Assembly: GCA_903938075.1 (NCBI GenBank)
Contig: CAJABS010000059.1
Location: forward strand, 1 to 16,454
Direction: 5' to 3'
DNA length: 16,454 nucleotides
Source of the DNA: an uncultured Chloroflexota bacterium
GTDB taxonomy: Bacteria; Chloroflexota; Limnocylindria; Limnocylindrales; Limnocylindraceae
Below the pieces are notes generated by a model. It was not told the origin of the DNA, made no database searches, and saw only the letters and a program-made list of their open reading frames with translations. The translations under genes were made by a program, and so were the position numbers. This document shows, piece after piece, positions 7,433-14,714 of this stretch (its first letter is position 1; each line of letters starts with the position of its first letter).

Positions 7433-7905
7433 CCAGCGGCCCTGAGCGCCTCCCCTCACCGGGGGCGAGCTACCTGAAGGTGAAGCCGATCCTTCTCGAA
7501 GGGCGACCCGAGGCTGCCGTGCACACGGGAATGAGTACGCCGACGACCATGCCCGACGGCTGGTGGATTGGCATGATGTGGGCGGAGGACGAGGCTGGTG
7601 TCGTGAGTTGCCGCGAGGTCGCTCCGATCGCTGGCCCCCCGCCAACGCCCCCGCTCCAGCGCCTGGGAGAGCTAATGACCAACGGGCTCGGTGACCTCCT
7701 TGCCGTTGAAGAGGGGCGCTCCTGCCTCAAGTTGCGACTCCTCGGAGATCTGGCCGATGTAAACGAGCCGTGGCGCCGCCCCCTGGTGCTCCAAGTGGCT
7801 GCAAAGTGGGATCCGATGCGAATCGCTACGATGACAGAGGCGAAGGTTGCCGAGGCAGCACTCGACGCTTTCACCCGTGCGATCGAGGTCGCGCACCGAC
7901 CCTGA
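7429..7905 (+). CDS. Hypothetical protein of about 158 residues
   Basis: I do not recognise this protein. The GTG at 7429 overlaps the guaA stop as GTGA; a GTG two codons earlier (7423) is an alternative, and neither has a clear Shine-Dalgarno site. The sequence is soluble, without a signal peptide or membrane segment. It contains a tryptophan-rich stretch (DGWWIGMMWAEDEAGVV), a proline-rich turn (AGPPPTPPLQRL), and a helical acidic/alanine-rich C-terminal third (MTEAKVAEAALDAFTRAIEVA). The composition looks like real protein, and the frame fills the whole gap between guaA and the UPF0182 gene, which supports coding. Opposite-strand frames exist here but are arginine/serine-rich shadows. Co-transcription with guaA is likely; no function is proposed. 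Confidence 0.65.
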   Translation: MTSGPERLPSPGASYLKVKPILLEGRPEAAVHTGMSTPTTMPDGWWIGMMWAEDEAGVVSCREVAPIAGPPPTPPLQRLGELMTNGLGDLLAVEEGRSCLKLRLLGDLADVNEPWRRPLVLQVAAKWDPMRIATMTEAKVAEAALDAFTRAIEVAHRP

Positions 7906-7917
7906 CGCGCCATAGTT

Positions 7918-7926
7918 GAAGGGGGG
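7918..7926 (+). promoter_or_regulatory. Ribosome binding site of the UPF0182 gene
   Basis: GAAGGGGGG lies 7 nt before the ATG at 7934. It decides the start against an in-frame TTG at 7916, which would place the site inside the coding region and has no site of its own. Confidence 0.6.
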
Positions 7927-7933
7927 TTCGATC

Positions 7934-10927
7934 ATGAGTGATCCGTTTAAGGATTTCCTTGAAGAGCTGGAGCGACGACGTGGCAACGCCACCCCCGAGG
8001 CGAGCGCGTCAGAACCTGAATCCGACACCCCCGCATCGCGCACTCGTGCACGTCGCCCCGGCGGCAGTGCGCCAAGTGGGCAGCGACCGGCCTTCAAGCT
8101 CGGCTTCCGTACGCTCTTCTTGCCGACCCTTCTTGTGCTCGTCTTGGTTGCCGGCCCGATTATTGCGCTCCTCACCGATGCGCGCTGGTTTGATTCGCTC
8201 GGCGCAGGCGCCCTCTACTGGCAGCGCCTGCAGCTGCAGGGTGGCCTCTTTGTGGGCGGAACCCTTGCGGCACTCGCACTCCTCATCCTCAGCCTTGCTG
8301 CGGCTGGGCTCATCGCTCGCCGCCTTGGTGGGACCCCGACTGGTTCTGCAACAAGCTCTGATGCACCACGCGAGCCGCGAACCCCGCTCCTCGATGACAG
8401 CGGCAATTTGCAGCCCGACGGGATTGTCGATGCCCTGCGCGGACTCTTCGGCGCCGATGGCGATGGCACAGCGCGGAGCGCTGGCGCCACGATCGGTAAT
8501 GGCGCACTCCGCATCGGTGCCGTCGTTGTAGCCCTCCTCATTGGCGCACAGGTTGCCGCCAACTGGGAACAGATTGCCCTCTGGCAGAACGCGGTGCCAT
8601 ACGCCGCCGACGGCTCGGCCGTTGATCCAATCTTCGGTCGCGACATCTCGTTCTATCTCTTCAGCCTCCCAGTCCTGCGCCTGGCGCAGGGCCTTGGAAT
8701 CTTGCTGCTCGGTGGCGCAACGGTGCTCGCCGCACTCCGCTACCTTCCAGCGATCGGCGCCCGTGGTCTTGGCGGCGTTGGCACCCTGCCGCGCCTCCAC
8801 CTCGCGCTACTCGTTGGTGCAATCCTCCTCGTCACCGCCTACGGCTACCAGCTCGACAAGCTTGAACTGGTCTTCTCACAGAACGGCGTTGCCACCGGAG
8901 TCTCGTACACCGACGCCATGGCGCGCATCCCTGGCCTCGACGTTCTTACGGCGATCGCAGCAATCGCCGCCGCCTTCTTGGTCGGCGCCGCTGTGACGCG
9001 TTCAACATGGCCACTTGTGCTGACCGTGACCATCTGGTTCGGCGCATCGGCTGTACTGACCGGTCTCTATCCAGAGTTCGTTCAGCGCTTCCAGGTCTCC
9101 CCAAATGAGTACGCGCTCGAGGAGCCGTATATCGCCAACAACATCCGCATGACGAGGCTGGCCTTCGGCCTCGATGGCTGGACTGAGCGCCAGTACGACG
9201 GCGCCGATGAACTCACGGCTGCGGCGATTGCCGACAACGCCGAGTCGTTTGCCGACGCGCGCCTCTGGGACTACCGTCCGCTCCAGCAGACACTCGACCA
9301 GCTGCAGACGGTGCGTCAGTACTACAACTTCTCCGACGTCGATGTTGATCGCTACATGATTGATGGGAAGCAGCGACTGGTGATGCTCTCTGCACGAGAG
9401 CTGAACCCAGAGCGTGCCCTTCAGTCGGCCACCTGGGTGAACCGCCGTATTGCCTTCACCCACGGCATCGGTGTTGCCATGGTCCCCGTCGCTGGCATTG
9501 CAAGTGGCGGACTACCAGAGCTCATCATTCGTGACATTCCACCTGTATCTAGTGGCGGGGCTCCGGTAGTGACCGAGCCACGCATCTACTTCGGTGAGCT
9601 TGATACCGACTGGGTAATCGTCGGAGCCAAGACCGAAGAGTTCGACTACCCAATTGGTGATGACACCAGCGGGTCAGGTGGCACGGGTGACGCAACAACC
9701 AAGTGGAGCGGCACCTCAGGGATCTCACTGAACACCTTCTTCGACCGCCTCCTCTTTGCTGCGCGACTCGGCGACCTGAACCTGTTGATCAGCGACCAGA
9801 TCACCGCCGACAGCCAGCTGCTCTGGCGCCGAACGGTAAGTGAGCGCGTTACAGCCCTCGCACCATTCGTTACCTGGGACTCCGATCCATACCTCGTGAT
9901 TCGCGAGGACGGTGGACTCAGCTACGTTGTTGATGGCTACACCACGAGCAACTACTTTCCGAACGCCAACCCAGCGGAAGGGAGCAGGGTCAACTACCTC
10001 CGCAATAGCGTGAAGGCAACGGTTGACCTCTACACGGGCAAGACCGAGCTCTACTTGGCCGATACGAAGGATCCAATCGCACAGGCGTGGTCGAAGGTCT
10101 TCCCAGGCCTGCTTCTCCCGCTCGACACGATGCCAGCAGACCTGCGGGCGCACCTACGGGTTGGCTCAGACGGGTTTGACGTTGCTACACGTGTCTACGC
10201 GAGGTATCACGTCACCGACCCTCAGACCTTCTACCGTCAGGACGACGTGTGGACCGTGCCGGAGTCGGCAGCTGGCTCACAGTCACTCCCTGGCGAGTCG
10301 TATTACGTACGCGTGCGCCTGCCAGGCGAGGAGAACACAGAGTTCACCCTCATTCAGCCACTGGTGCCAACGAGCCGACCGAACATGATCGCCTGGGTTG
10401 CAGCGCGCAACGATGGTGAAAACTACGGTCAGATCGTGAGCTACCGCTTCCCGAAGGACACGTCGGTCTTCGGTCCAAGCCAGGTTGGTGCCCGCATCGA
10501 TGCGGACCCAATCATCGCGTCGCAAACGACGCTGTGGGATCAGTCCGGTTCAACCGTCACGCGCGGGAACCTGATCGTGACGCCGATCGGCGGAACGGTC
10601 GTGTACCTGCAGCCGGTCTACCTGCAGTCCACTTCAAGCTCGTTCCCTGAGTTCCAGAAGATTGTCGCGGCAACGTCGACCAAGGTCGTCTGGGGAGACA
10701 CGCTCTCTGAAGCGCTGAATCTCCTTGTTGGTGGCGGCGTGGTCGATCCGGGCGGCGGAACGAATCCAACGGATGTCGCTGGGCTTGTCACGAAGGCCTC
10801 AACGCTCTTTGAGCAGGCACAGACGGCGCTGAAGTCGGGAGACTTCGCAACGTACGGTGTGCGCATCGCAGAGCTACAGGCGGTACTAAAAGAGCTTGCG
10901 GCACTGACGGAGAACAGCGCGCCGTAG
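7934..10927 (+). CDS. UPF0182 family large membrane protein
   Basis: This 997-residue protein matches the UPF0182 (COG1615) family, an uncharacterised group common in Actinobacteria, Cyanobacteria and Chloroflexota. After a polar, disordered cytoplasmic N-terminus (1-55) come about seven hydrophobic segments (near 57-80, 103-128, 190-208, 240-268, 287-305, 335-355, 357-379). A large, probably extracytoplasmic region follows. Family motifs include TDARWFDSLGAG (81-92), PEFVQRFQVSPNEYALEEPYI (begins at 380), NNIRMTRLAFGLD, LQTVRQYYNFSDVDVDRY, FTHGIGVAMVPV and ATVDLYTGKTELYLADTKDP. A Gly/Ser/Thr-rich stretch near DDTSGSGGTGD interrupts the middle part. The C-terminal 60 residues are a predicted helical tail after a Gly-rich linker (VGGGVVDPGGGTNP). 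The function is unknown. It is followed 10 nt later by a CPBP protease gene. Confidence 0.93.
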   Translation: MSDPFKDFLEELERRRGNATPEASASEPESDTPASRTRARRPGGSAPSGQRPAFKLGFRTLFLPTLLVLVLVAGPIIALLTDARWFDSLGAGALYWQRLQLQGGLFVGGTLAALALLILSLAAAGLIARRLGGTPTGSATSSDAPREPRTPLLDDSGNLQPDGIVDALRGLFGADGDGTARSAGATIGNGALRIGAVVVALLIGAQVAANWEQIALWQNAVPYAADGSAVDPIFGRDISFYLFSLPVLRLAQGLGILLLGGATVLAALRYLPAIGARGLGGVGTLPRLHLALLVGAILLVTAYGYQLDKLELVFSQNGVATGVSYTDAMARIPGLDVLTAIAAIAAAFLVGAAVTRSTWPLVLTVTIWFGASAVLTGLYPEFVQRFQVSPNEYALEEPYIANNIRMTRLAFGLDGWTERQYDGADELTAAAIADNAESFADARLWDYRPLQQTLDQLQTVRQYYNFSDVDVDRYMIDGKQRLVMLSARELNPERALQSATWVNRRIAFTHGIGVAMVPVAGIASGGLPELIIRDIPPVSSGGAPVVTEPRIYFGELDTDWVIVGAKTEEFDYPIGDDTSGSGGTGDATTKWSGTSGISLNTFFDRLLFAARLGDLNLLISDQITADSQLLWRRTVSERVTALAPFVTWDSDPYLVIREDGGLSYVVDGYTTSNYFPNANPAEGSRVNYLRNSVKATVDLYTGKTELYLADTKDPIAQAWSKVFPGLLLPLDTMPADLRAHLRVGSDGFDVATRVYARYHVTDPQTFYRQDDVWTVPESAAGSQSLPGESYYVRVRLPGEENTEFTLIQPLVPTSRPNMIAWVAARNDGENYGQIVSYRFPKDTSVFGPSQVGARIDADPIIASQTTLWDQSGSTVTRGNLIVTPIGGTVVYLQPVYLQSTSSSFPEFQKIVAATSTKVVWGDTLSEALNLLVGGGVVDPGGGTNPTDVAGLVTKASTLFEQAQTALKSGDFATYGVRIAELQAVLKELAALTENSAP

Positions 10928-10937
10928 TCGCGACCGC

Positions 10938-11918
10938 ATGACCGACGTGTCGCGCCCTGGGTTGCTGCAACTCGCGGGGCGTGAGGCGCCAGCGCTCTAT
11001 CTGATCGGCCTCCTCTTTGCCGTGCTCGGCGCAGGTGCACTCGTGGCAGGGATTGCCGGTGCAGGAGTTGGCCTAGCAATCTTGGGGCTCTTCTTCGTTG
11101 GCATCGGTGGCATCGCACTCTCTGGCGCCTCAGCGCTGCAGCGACGTGTTGATACTCCCGATGCGGGGTGGCGCGGGCCAGGACCACTCGCCATCTTTTG
11201 GACGGCGATCACGTGGGCGCTTTTGGCACAGATCCTTATTGCCGCCCTTCTCTCCGCGCTTGGCGTGGCAACGGCGCTGACGACGCCACTCGGAATCCTC
11301 GCTCTGGCGACCGCGTCAAACCTCGCAACAGTGCTGATCATTGGGCTTGTGGTGGTTGGTAGTGGTGCGGTGCGCTGGCGCGATCTCCTCGTTGCGACAC
11401 CTGCCGCATCACCAAGTACGCTGCCGCCTCCTGACCGCCGCGGCGGCTTGGCTGGCGATCTCTTCTGGGGGGTGGCTCTCGCACTTCCCATCTTGAGCGC
11501 TGCAGGGGTCTTCGCAACCCTTGTCATGAACGGCACCGGGTTAAGCGCCCCCCCAGTCTTACCCCCAACGCTGAGCGCAATCGACCTAGCGGCAAACGCC
11601 CTGACCGCCGGCCTTATTGCGCCGATTGGGGAGGAGCTCCTCTACCGCGGAGTGATCGCGCAAGCATGGGCGCGGCAATCATCCGCACGCCGAGCGATTC
11701 TCTTCTCTGCAATCGTGTTTGCGTTTGCGCACACACTCACGGTTGGCGGCACCTCAGTTGCTGATGCCGCAGGCGTCGCTGCCGTTGCATTTGTCGTGCG
11801 CCTTCCGCTTGGGATCGCCCTCGGATGGCTCTGGATGCGGCGACGCTCACTCCTCGCGGCGATCGCCCTGCACTCCGCGTACAACCTTGCCATTGTTGCG
11901 ATCATCGCCCTCTCGTAG
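10938..11918 (+). CDS. CPBP family intramembrane glutamic/metalloprotease
   Basis: This 326-residue integral membrane protein carries the hallmarks of the CPBP (CAAX protease and bacteriocin-processing, Rce1-like) family: E232-E233 with R237 in GEELLYRGV, H265 in FAFAHTLTVGG, and H312/N316 in LHSAYNLAIV. The N-terminal 70 residues contain two hydrophobic segments; more lie at about 85-110, 115-142, 175-197, 215-230, 252-268, 275-297 and 303-325. A proline-rich loop (about 155-168) separates an N-terminal membrane part from the catalytic part. Members cleave membrane-associated substrates or act in bacteriocin self-immunity; no substrate is evident here. The gene begins 10 nt after the UPF0182 stop without a visible ribosome site, so co-transcription is likely and a functional link is possible but unproven. 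Confidence 0.9.
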   Translation: MTDVSRPGLLQLAGREAPALYLIGLLFAVLGAGALVAGIAGAGVGLAILGLFFVGIGGIALSGASALQRRVDTPDAGWRGPGPLAIFWTAITWALLAQILIAALLSALGVATALTTPLGILALATASNLATVLIIGLVVVGSGAVRWRDLLVATPAASPSTLPPPDRRGGLAGDLFWGVALALPILSAAGVFATLVMNGTGLSAPPVLPPTLSAIDLAANALTAGLIAPIGEELLYRGVIAQAWARQSSARRAILFSAIVFAFAHTLTVGGTSVADAAGVAAVAFVVRLPLGIALGWLWMRRRSLLAAIALHSAYNLAIVAIIALS

Positions 11919-11931
11919 CGCTACCAAACCC

Positions 11932-11951
11932 ATACGCGACTGATACGCGAC
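11932..11951 (+). repeat. Direct repeat ATACGCGAC x2, 11-bp period, upstream of radC
   Basis: ATACGCGAC occurs at 11932-11940 and again at 11943-11951, separated by TG. The 11-bp period is about one helical turn, so both copies would face the same side of DNA. It lies in the 140-base gap before radC, upstream of the candidate -10 at 11978. It could be an activator or repressor site; no regulator is known. Confidence 0.4.
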
Positions 11952-11977
11952 GCGCGAGAGGATGCACTCGCCTTCGG

Positions 11978-11983
11978 TAGGGT
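11978..11983 (+). promoter_or_regulatory. Candidate -10 element for radC-mreBC, TAGGGT
   Basis: TAGGGT lies about 75 nt before the radC ATG and would give a leader of about 69 nt, unlike the leaderless starts elsewhere. It lacks the (T/C)GC flank of the other promoters, and no -35 is obvious. It is the best candidate in the gap but weak. Confidence 0.25.
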
Positions 11984-11993
11984 GGCGGGAAAA

Positions 11994-12007
11994 CGGCGGG
12001 CTCGCCG
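11994..12007 (+). other. Small GC hairpin in the CPBP-radC gap
   Basis: CGGCG (11994-11998) can pair with CGCCG (12003-12007) around a 4-nt loop. It lies after the CPBP stop and before radC and has no following T-run. It could be a leader structure of the radC mRNA or a weak terminator; at 5 bp, chance is plausible in this GC-rich DNA. Confidence 0.25.
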
Positions 12008-12049
12008 CTCTGCCGGAGGTGCCAACTTCGGCCGCTTGATCTACGCCGT

Positions 12050-12054
12050 GGAGG
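12050..12054 (+). promoter_or_regulatory. Ribosome binding site of radC
   Basis: GGAGG lies 4 nt before the ATG at 12059. It is one of the few clear Shine-Dalgarno sites in the window and fits a leadered mRNA for this gene. The spacing is slightly short. Confidence 0.6.
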
Positions 12055-12058
12055 TTCA

Positions 12059-12736
12059 ATGAGTCTCGCCCTCGTAGCGGCCGTACCGAGCGATACGAGC
12101 CCTGAGCAGCGCGAACGTGACCAGCGGTTCATCAGTGCACTCGATACGTTGCTCTCCCATAGCGGCGCAACACACTCGGCACGCGACCTGGTTGCCCTCA
12201 CCGAGGGACCTGAGGGGCTGATTCAGGGGGACTCCATTGGTAGGTTGCTGCGCGTTGGCGTACCGGACCACACCGCTGAACTCGTCGCGAGCACTATCAA
12301 CGCAGCACGCGATCTTGCGGCGTGGTGGCCAGCAGGGCGCACTCGCGTGCAGGCTCCAGCAGACCTCGCCGCAATTGCCCAGCCCATCTTTGGCCGGTCG
12401 GCACAAGAGCAGCTCCACATCGCCATCGTCGACGGTCGCAATGGACTGCTCGACCTGCGTCATGTGTATACGGGTACCGCGACGGGAACGAGCGTGCGCA
12501 TCGGCGAGCTGCTGCGACCGGTCCTTGAGGCGCATGGTGTCGGCTTCGCTGCGGTCCACAACCATCCGAGCGGCGACCCTGAGCCGTCAGACGAAGACCT
12601 CCGCCTCACGAGTGAACTCCTCGCCGCCGCCCGGCTACTCGACATTGAGTTCCTTGACCACCTGGTGATCGGCCATGGTCGCTGGGTGAGCATTCGTTCG
12701 AAGCAGCCCTCGATCTGGGGTGCCGAGGCGCCATAG
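12059..12736 (+). CDS. radC: RadC family protein with JAB/MPN metalloprotease-like domain
   Basis: This 225-residue protein ends in the RadC/JAB1 domain. The JAMM zinc motif H-x-H-x7-S-x2-D is intact: H167 and H169 in VHNHPSGDP, S177 and D180 in PSDEDL. The typical RadC end (LLDIEFLDHLVIGHGRWVSI) follows. The N-terminal 100 residues correspond to the helix-hairpin-helix region of RadC proteins but are divergent. RadC was once linked to DNA repair, but that role was withdrawn for E. coli, and the biochemical function remains unknown. A gene of this family sits directly upstream of mreB in many bacteria, as here (42 nt). That supports housekeeping inheritance over acquisition on a plasmid or phage. 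Confidence 0.93.
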   Translation: MSLALVAAVPSDTSPEQRERDQRFISALDTLLSHSGATHSARDLVALTEGPEGLIQGDSIGRLLRVGVPDHTAELVASTINAARDLAAWWPAGRTRVQAPADLAAIAQPIFGRSAQEQLHIAIVDGRNGLLDLRHVYTGTATGTSVRIGELLRPVLEAHGVGFAAVHNHPSGDPEPSDEDLRLTSELLAAARLLDIEFLDHLVIGHGRWVSIRSKQPSIWGAEAP

Positions 12737-12763
12737 GGGGAGGGTGGGGGTCTGCGGGGTGGG
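12736..12763 (+). other. Canonical G-quadruplex motif between radC and mreB
   Basis: Five runs of three or more G lie at 12736-12740, 12742-12744, 12746-12750, 12756-12759 and 12761-12763, with loops of 1, 1, 5 and 1 nt. This satisfies the usual G4 rule on the plus (non-template) strand. The first G is the last base of the radC stop codon. The last run ends just before the mreB extended -10 (12764-12772), so the motif covers the place where the -35 would be. Confidence 0.55.
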
Positions 12764-12772
12764 TGCTACCAT
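12764..12772 (+). promoter_or_regulatory. Predicted -10 promoter of mreB, extended TGC-TACCAT
   Basis: TGC followed by TACCAT ends exactly 6 nt before the mreB ATG. No Shine-Dalgarno site lies in the 6-nt spacer CGCGCC, so a leaderless mRNA is expected. It would let mreBC be transcribed apart from radC. Confidence 0.55.
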
Positions 12773-12778
12773 CGCGCC

Positions 12779-13831
12779 ATGCTTGACCGAATCTATAACC
12801 TCTTCTCCCGCGACATCGGCATTGACCTCGGCACGGCCAATACGCTCGTCCACGTCTCTGGTAAAGGGGTGGTGATCAGCGAGCCTTCGGTGGTTGCGGT
12901 TGAGACCAAATCGCGCAAGGTCCTCGCCATCGGCGCAGAGGCGAAGCGCATGCTTGGGCGTACACCCGCGAACATTGTCGCGATTCGACCCCTCCGCGAT
13001 GGCGTGATCTCCGACGCCGCAGTGACGGAGCAGATGATCAGCTACTACGTGCGCAAGGTGCATCAGGGCGGGTGGCTCTCCGCTCGACCTCGCATGATCA
13101 TTGGCATCCCTTCTGGCGTGACGGAAGTTGAGAAGCGTGCCGTGCGCGACGCTGCCATTCGGGCAGGTGCGCGCTGGGTTCGTCTCGTTGAAGAGCCGAT
13201 GGCCGCCGCGATCGGCGCCGGCCTCGCCGTTGGTGAGCCTAACGGGAGCATGATCGTGGACATTGGTGGCGGCACCACCGAGGTCGCCGTAACCTCCCTC
13301 GGCGGCATCGTGACTGCGCGCAGCATTCGTATTGCGGGCGATGAGATGGATGAGAACATCGTGGCCTACGCACGACGTCAGTACAACCTTCTCCTAGGAG
13401 AGCGCACCGCTGAAGACATCAAGATGGCTGTCGGCTCGGCACACTCTGGCGAGTGGGACTCGCAGCGAATCACCTTCCGCGGTCGTGACTTACTCACCGG
13501 TTTGCCTCGCGCAGTTGAAGTCGCGGCGCCACAGGTGCGCGAAGCGCTTGAGCCGTCAATTATTGAAATCGTAAACGCGGTGCGCGACACCATTGAAGAG
13601 ACACCCCCAGAGCTCGTGGCAGACATCATGGATCAGGGGATTGTCCTTGCTGGCGGTGGCGCACTGCTCCTGGGTATGGATGTGCGCCTTGCGGCGGAAA
13701 CAAAGATGCCGGTCCGTATTGCCGATGATCCGTTGACCTGCGTTGTACGCGGCACCGGCATCATCCTGGAAGAGGTTGAGGCGCTCGAGAAGATGCTCGT
13801 CCCCGAGACCTACCAGCGCCCACTGCGCTAA
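12779..13831 (+). CDS. mreB: Rod shape-determining actin-like protein MreB
   Basis: This 350-residue protein matches MreB in length and motifs. It is a bacterial actin that forms membrane-bound filaments and directs lateral cell-wall synthesis by the elongasome. The N-terminal MLDRIYNLFS is short and partly amphipathic and may contact the membrane. The phosphate-1 loop DIGIDLGTANT is at 12-22, followed by MIIGIPSGVTEVEKRAVRDAA, the VEEPMAAAIGAGL segment, phosphate-2 IVDIGGGTTEVAV, and the adenosine motif VLAGGGALLLGMD near the C-terminus. All nucleotide-binding loops are intact. mreC follows after 7 nt. The presence of MreB suggests a rod or otherwise elongated cell with a peptidoglycan wall, although Chloroflexota vary in this respect. 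Confidence 0.97.
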   Translation: MLDRIYNLFSRDIGIDLGTANTLVHVSGKGVVISEPSVVAVETKSRKVLAIGAEAKRMLGRTPANIVAIRPLRDGVISDAAVTEQMISYYVRKVHQGGWLSARPRMIIGIPSGVTEVEKRAVRDAAIRAGARWVRLVEEPMAAAIGAGLAVGEPNGSMIVDIGGGTTEVAVTSLGGIVTARSIRIAGDEMDENIVAYARRQYNLLLGERTAEDIKMAVGSAHSGEWDSQRITFRGRDLLTGLPRAVEVAAPQVREALEPSIIEIVNAVRDTIEETPPELVADIMDQGIVLAGGGALLLGMDVRLAAETKMPVRIADDPLTCVVRGTGIILEEVEALEKMLVPETYQRPLR

Positions 13832-13838
13832 GCCCTTC

Positions 13839-14714
13839 ATGCTCCCCCGAGATCGCGGAGAACGAAATCCACGAGCAGGCCTTGTTGCAGTCGGTGCCGT
13901 ACTGGCCCTGAACGGACTCCTCTTCCTCTTCTCTGGCAGCGCGCCCGTACTCGCTGTTCAAGGTGCAGCAGGGGAGGTGATGCGCTCAGTCAGCGAGCCC
14001 GTTGCCGCGGTAGGGCGAGGCTTCGCTTCAGTCCGCGATCTCTTTGTCGATATCCGTAGCCTGCAGGCGCGCCTCACAGAGCTGCTCGAAGAGCGAGAAC
14101 AGCTTGTCTCCGAAGCGGCCCGGATCGCCAGCCTTGAGCGTGAAGTAGCGGAACTGCAGGCGACCCTTGACCTTCGCGCAACGACCTCGTTCACCACCGT
14201 GGCGGCCCAGGTCGTCGCACGAGATTTTGCGATTGATCGTCGCTACATCATTCTCGATGTTGGCAGCGTTGATGGCGTCAAGATTGGCGATGTCGTCATC
14301 GGGGCAGGCGCCTCACTCGCGGGGCGTGTCGTGCAAGTCTCGGAACAGAGTTGCCAGGTTCGCCTTCTCACCGATCCAGAGTTCTCGGTTACCTCTGAGG
14401 TCGCCGCTACGGGTGCGATCGGTCAGGTTCGAGGACGTGCCGCCAACCCACTCGCATTTGACGATGTTGACGCGCAGCGCCAGGTGCTCGTTGGGGCGGA
14501 GGTCACGACCTCTGGGATTGAGTTGAGCCCTACGTTGCGCTCGGCATTTCCGCGGGGCCTCTCGGTGGGCCGAGTGGTGGCGGTAAACACCGTTACCTCT
14601 GCAGTGCTCCAGAGCGCGGATGTGGAGCCGACGCTCGATCTAGATTCCGTAAGAACGCTGCTCGTAATCCTCAACTACCGCGGCGGGCTGCCTGATCCGA
14701 GCGAGACGCCATAG
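13839..14714 (+). CDS. mreC: Rod shape-determining protein MreC
   Basis: This 291-residue protein has one N-terminal membrane segment (about 13-34), a coiled coil (about 70-111, SLQARLTELLEEREQLV onward) and the beta-rich MreC core. Core motifs are ARDFAIDRRYIILDVGS, DGVKIGDVVI, VRLLTDPEFSV and FPRGLSVGRV (237-246). It is a periplasmic/extracytoplasmic scaffold that links MreB to the transpeptidase and activates the elongasome. The ATG at 13839, 7 nt after mreB, puts the charged residues MLPRDRGERN before the membrane segment; the frame is open upstream, but that part is translated mreB sequence. No Shine-Dalgarno site is visible, so coupling to mreB is likely. mreD does not follow. The last 44 nt overlap the opposing ABC ATPase gene. 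Confidence 0.95.
   Translation: MLPRDRGERNPRAGLVAVGAVLALNGLLFLFSGSAPVLAVQGAAGEVMRSVSEPVAAVGRGFASVRDLFVDIRSLQARLTELLEEREQLVSEAARIASLEREVAELQATLDLRATTSFTTVAAQVVARDFAIDRRYIILDVGSVDGVKIGDVVIGAGASLAGRVVQVSEQSCQVRLLTDPEFSVTSEVAATGAIGQVRGRAANPLAFDDVDAQRQVLVGAEVTTSGIELSPTLRSAFPRGLSVGRVVAVNTVTSAVLQSADVEPTLDLDSVRTLLVILNYRGGLPDPSETP

Noticed and set aside
7916..7933. TTG start at 7916 for the UPF0182 gene and the CATAGT at 7911-7916 as its -10
   Set aside because: The GAAGGGGGG site fits the ATG at 7934, and a start of transcription from CATAGT would fall within that ribosome site.
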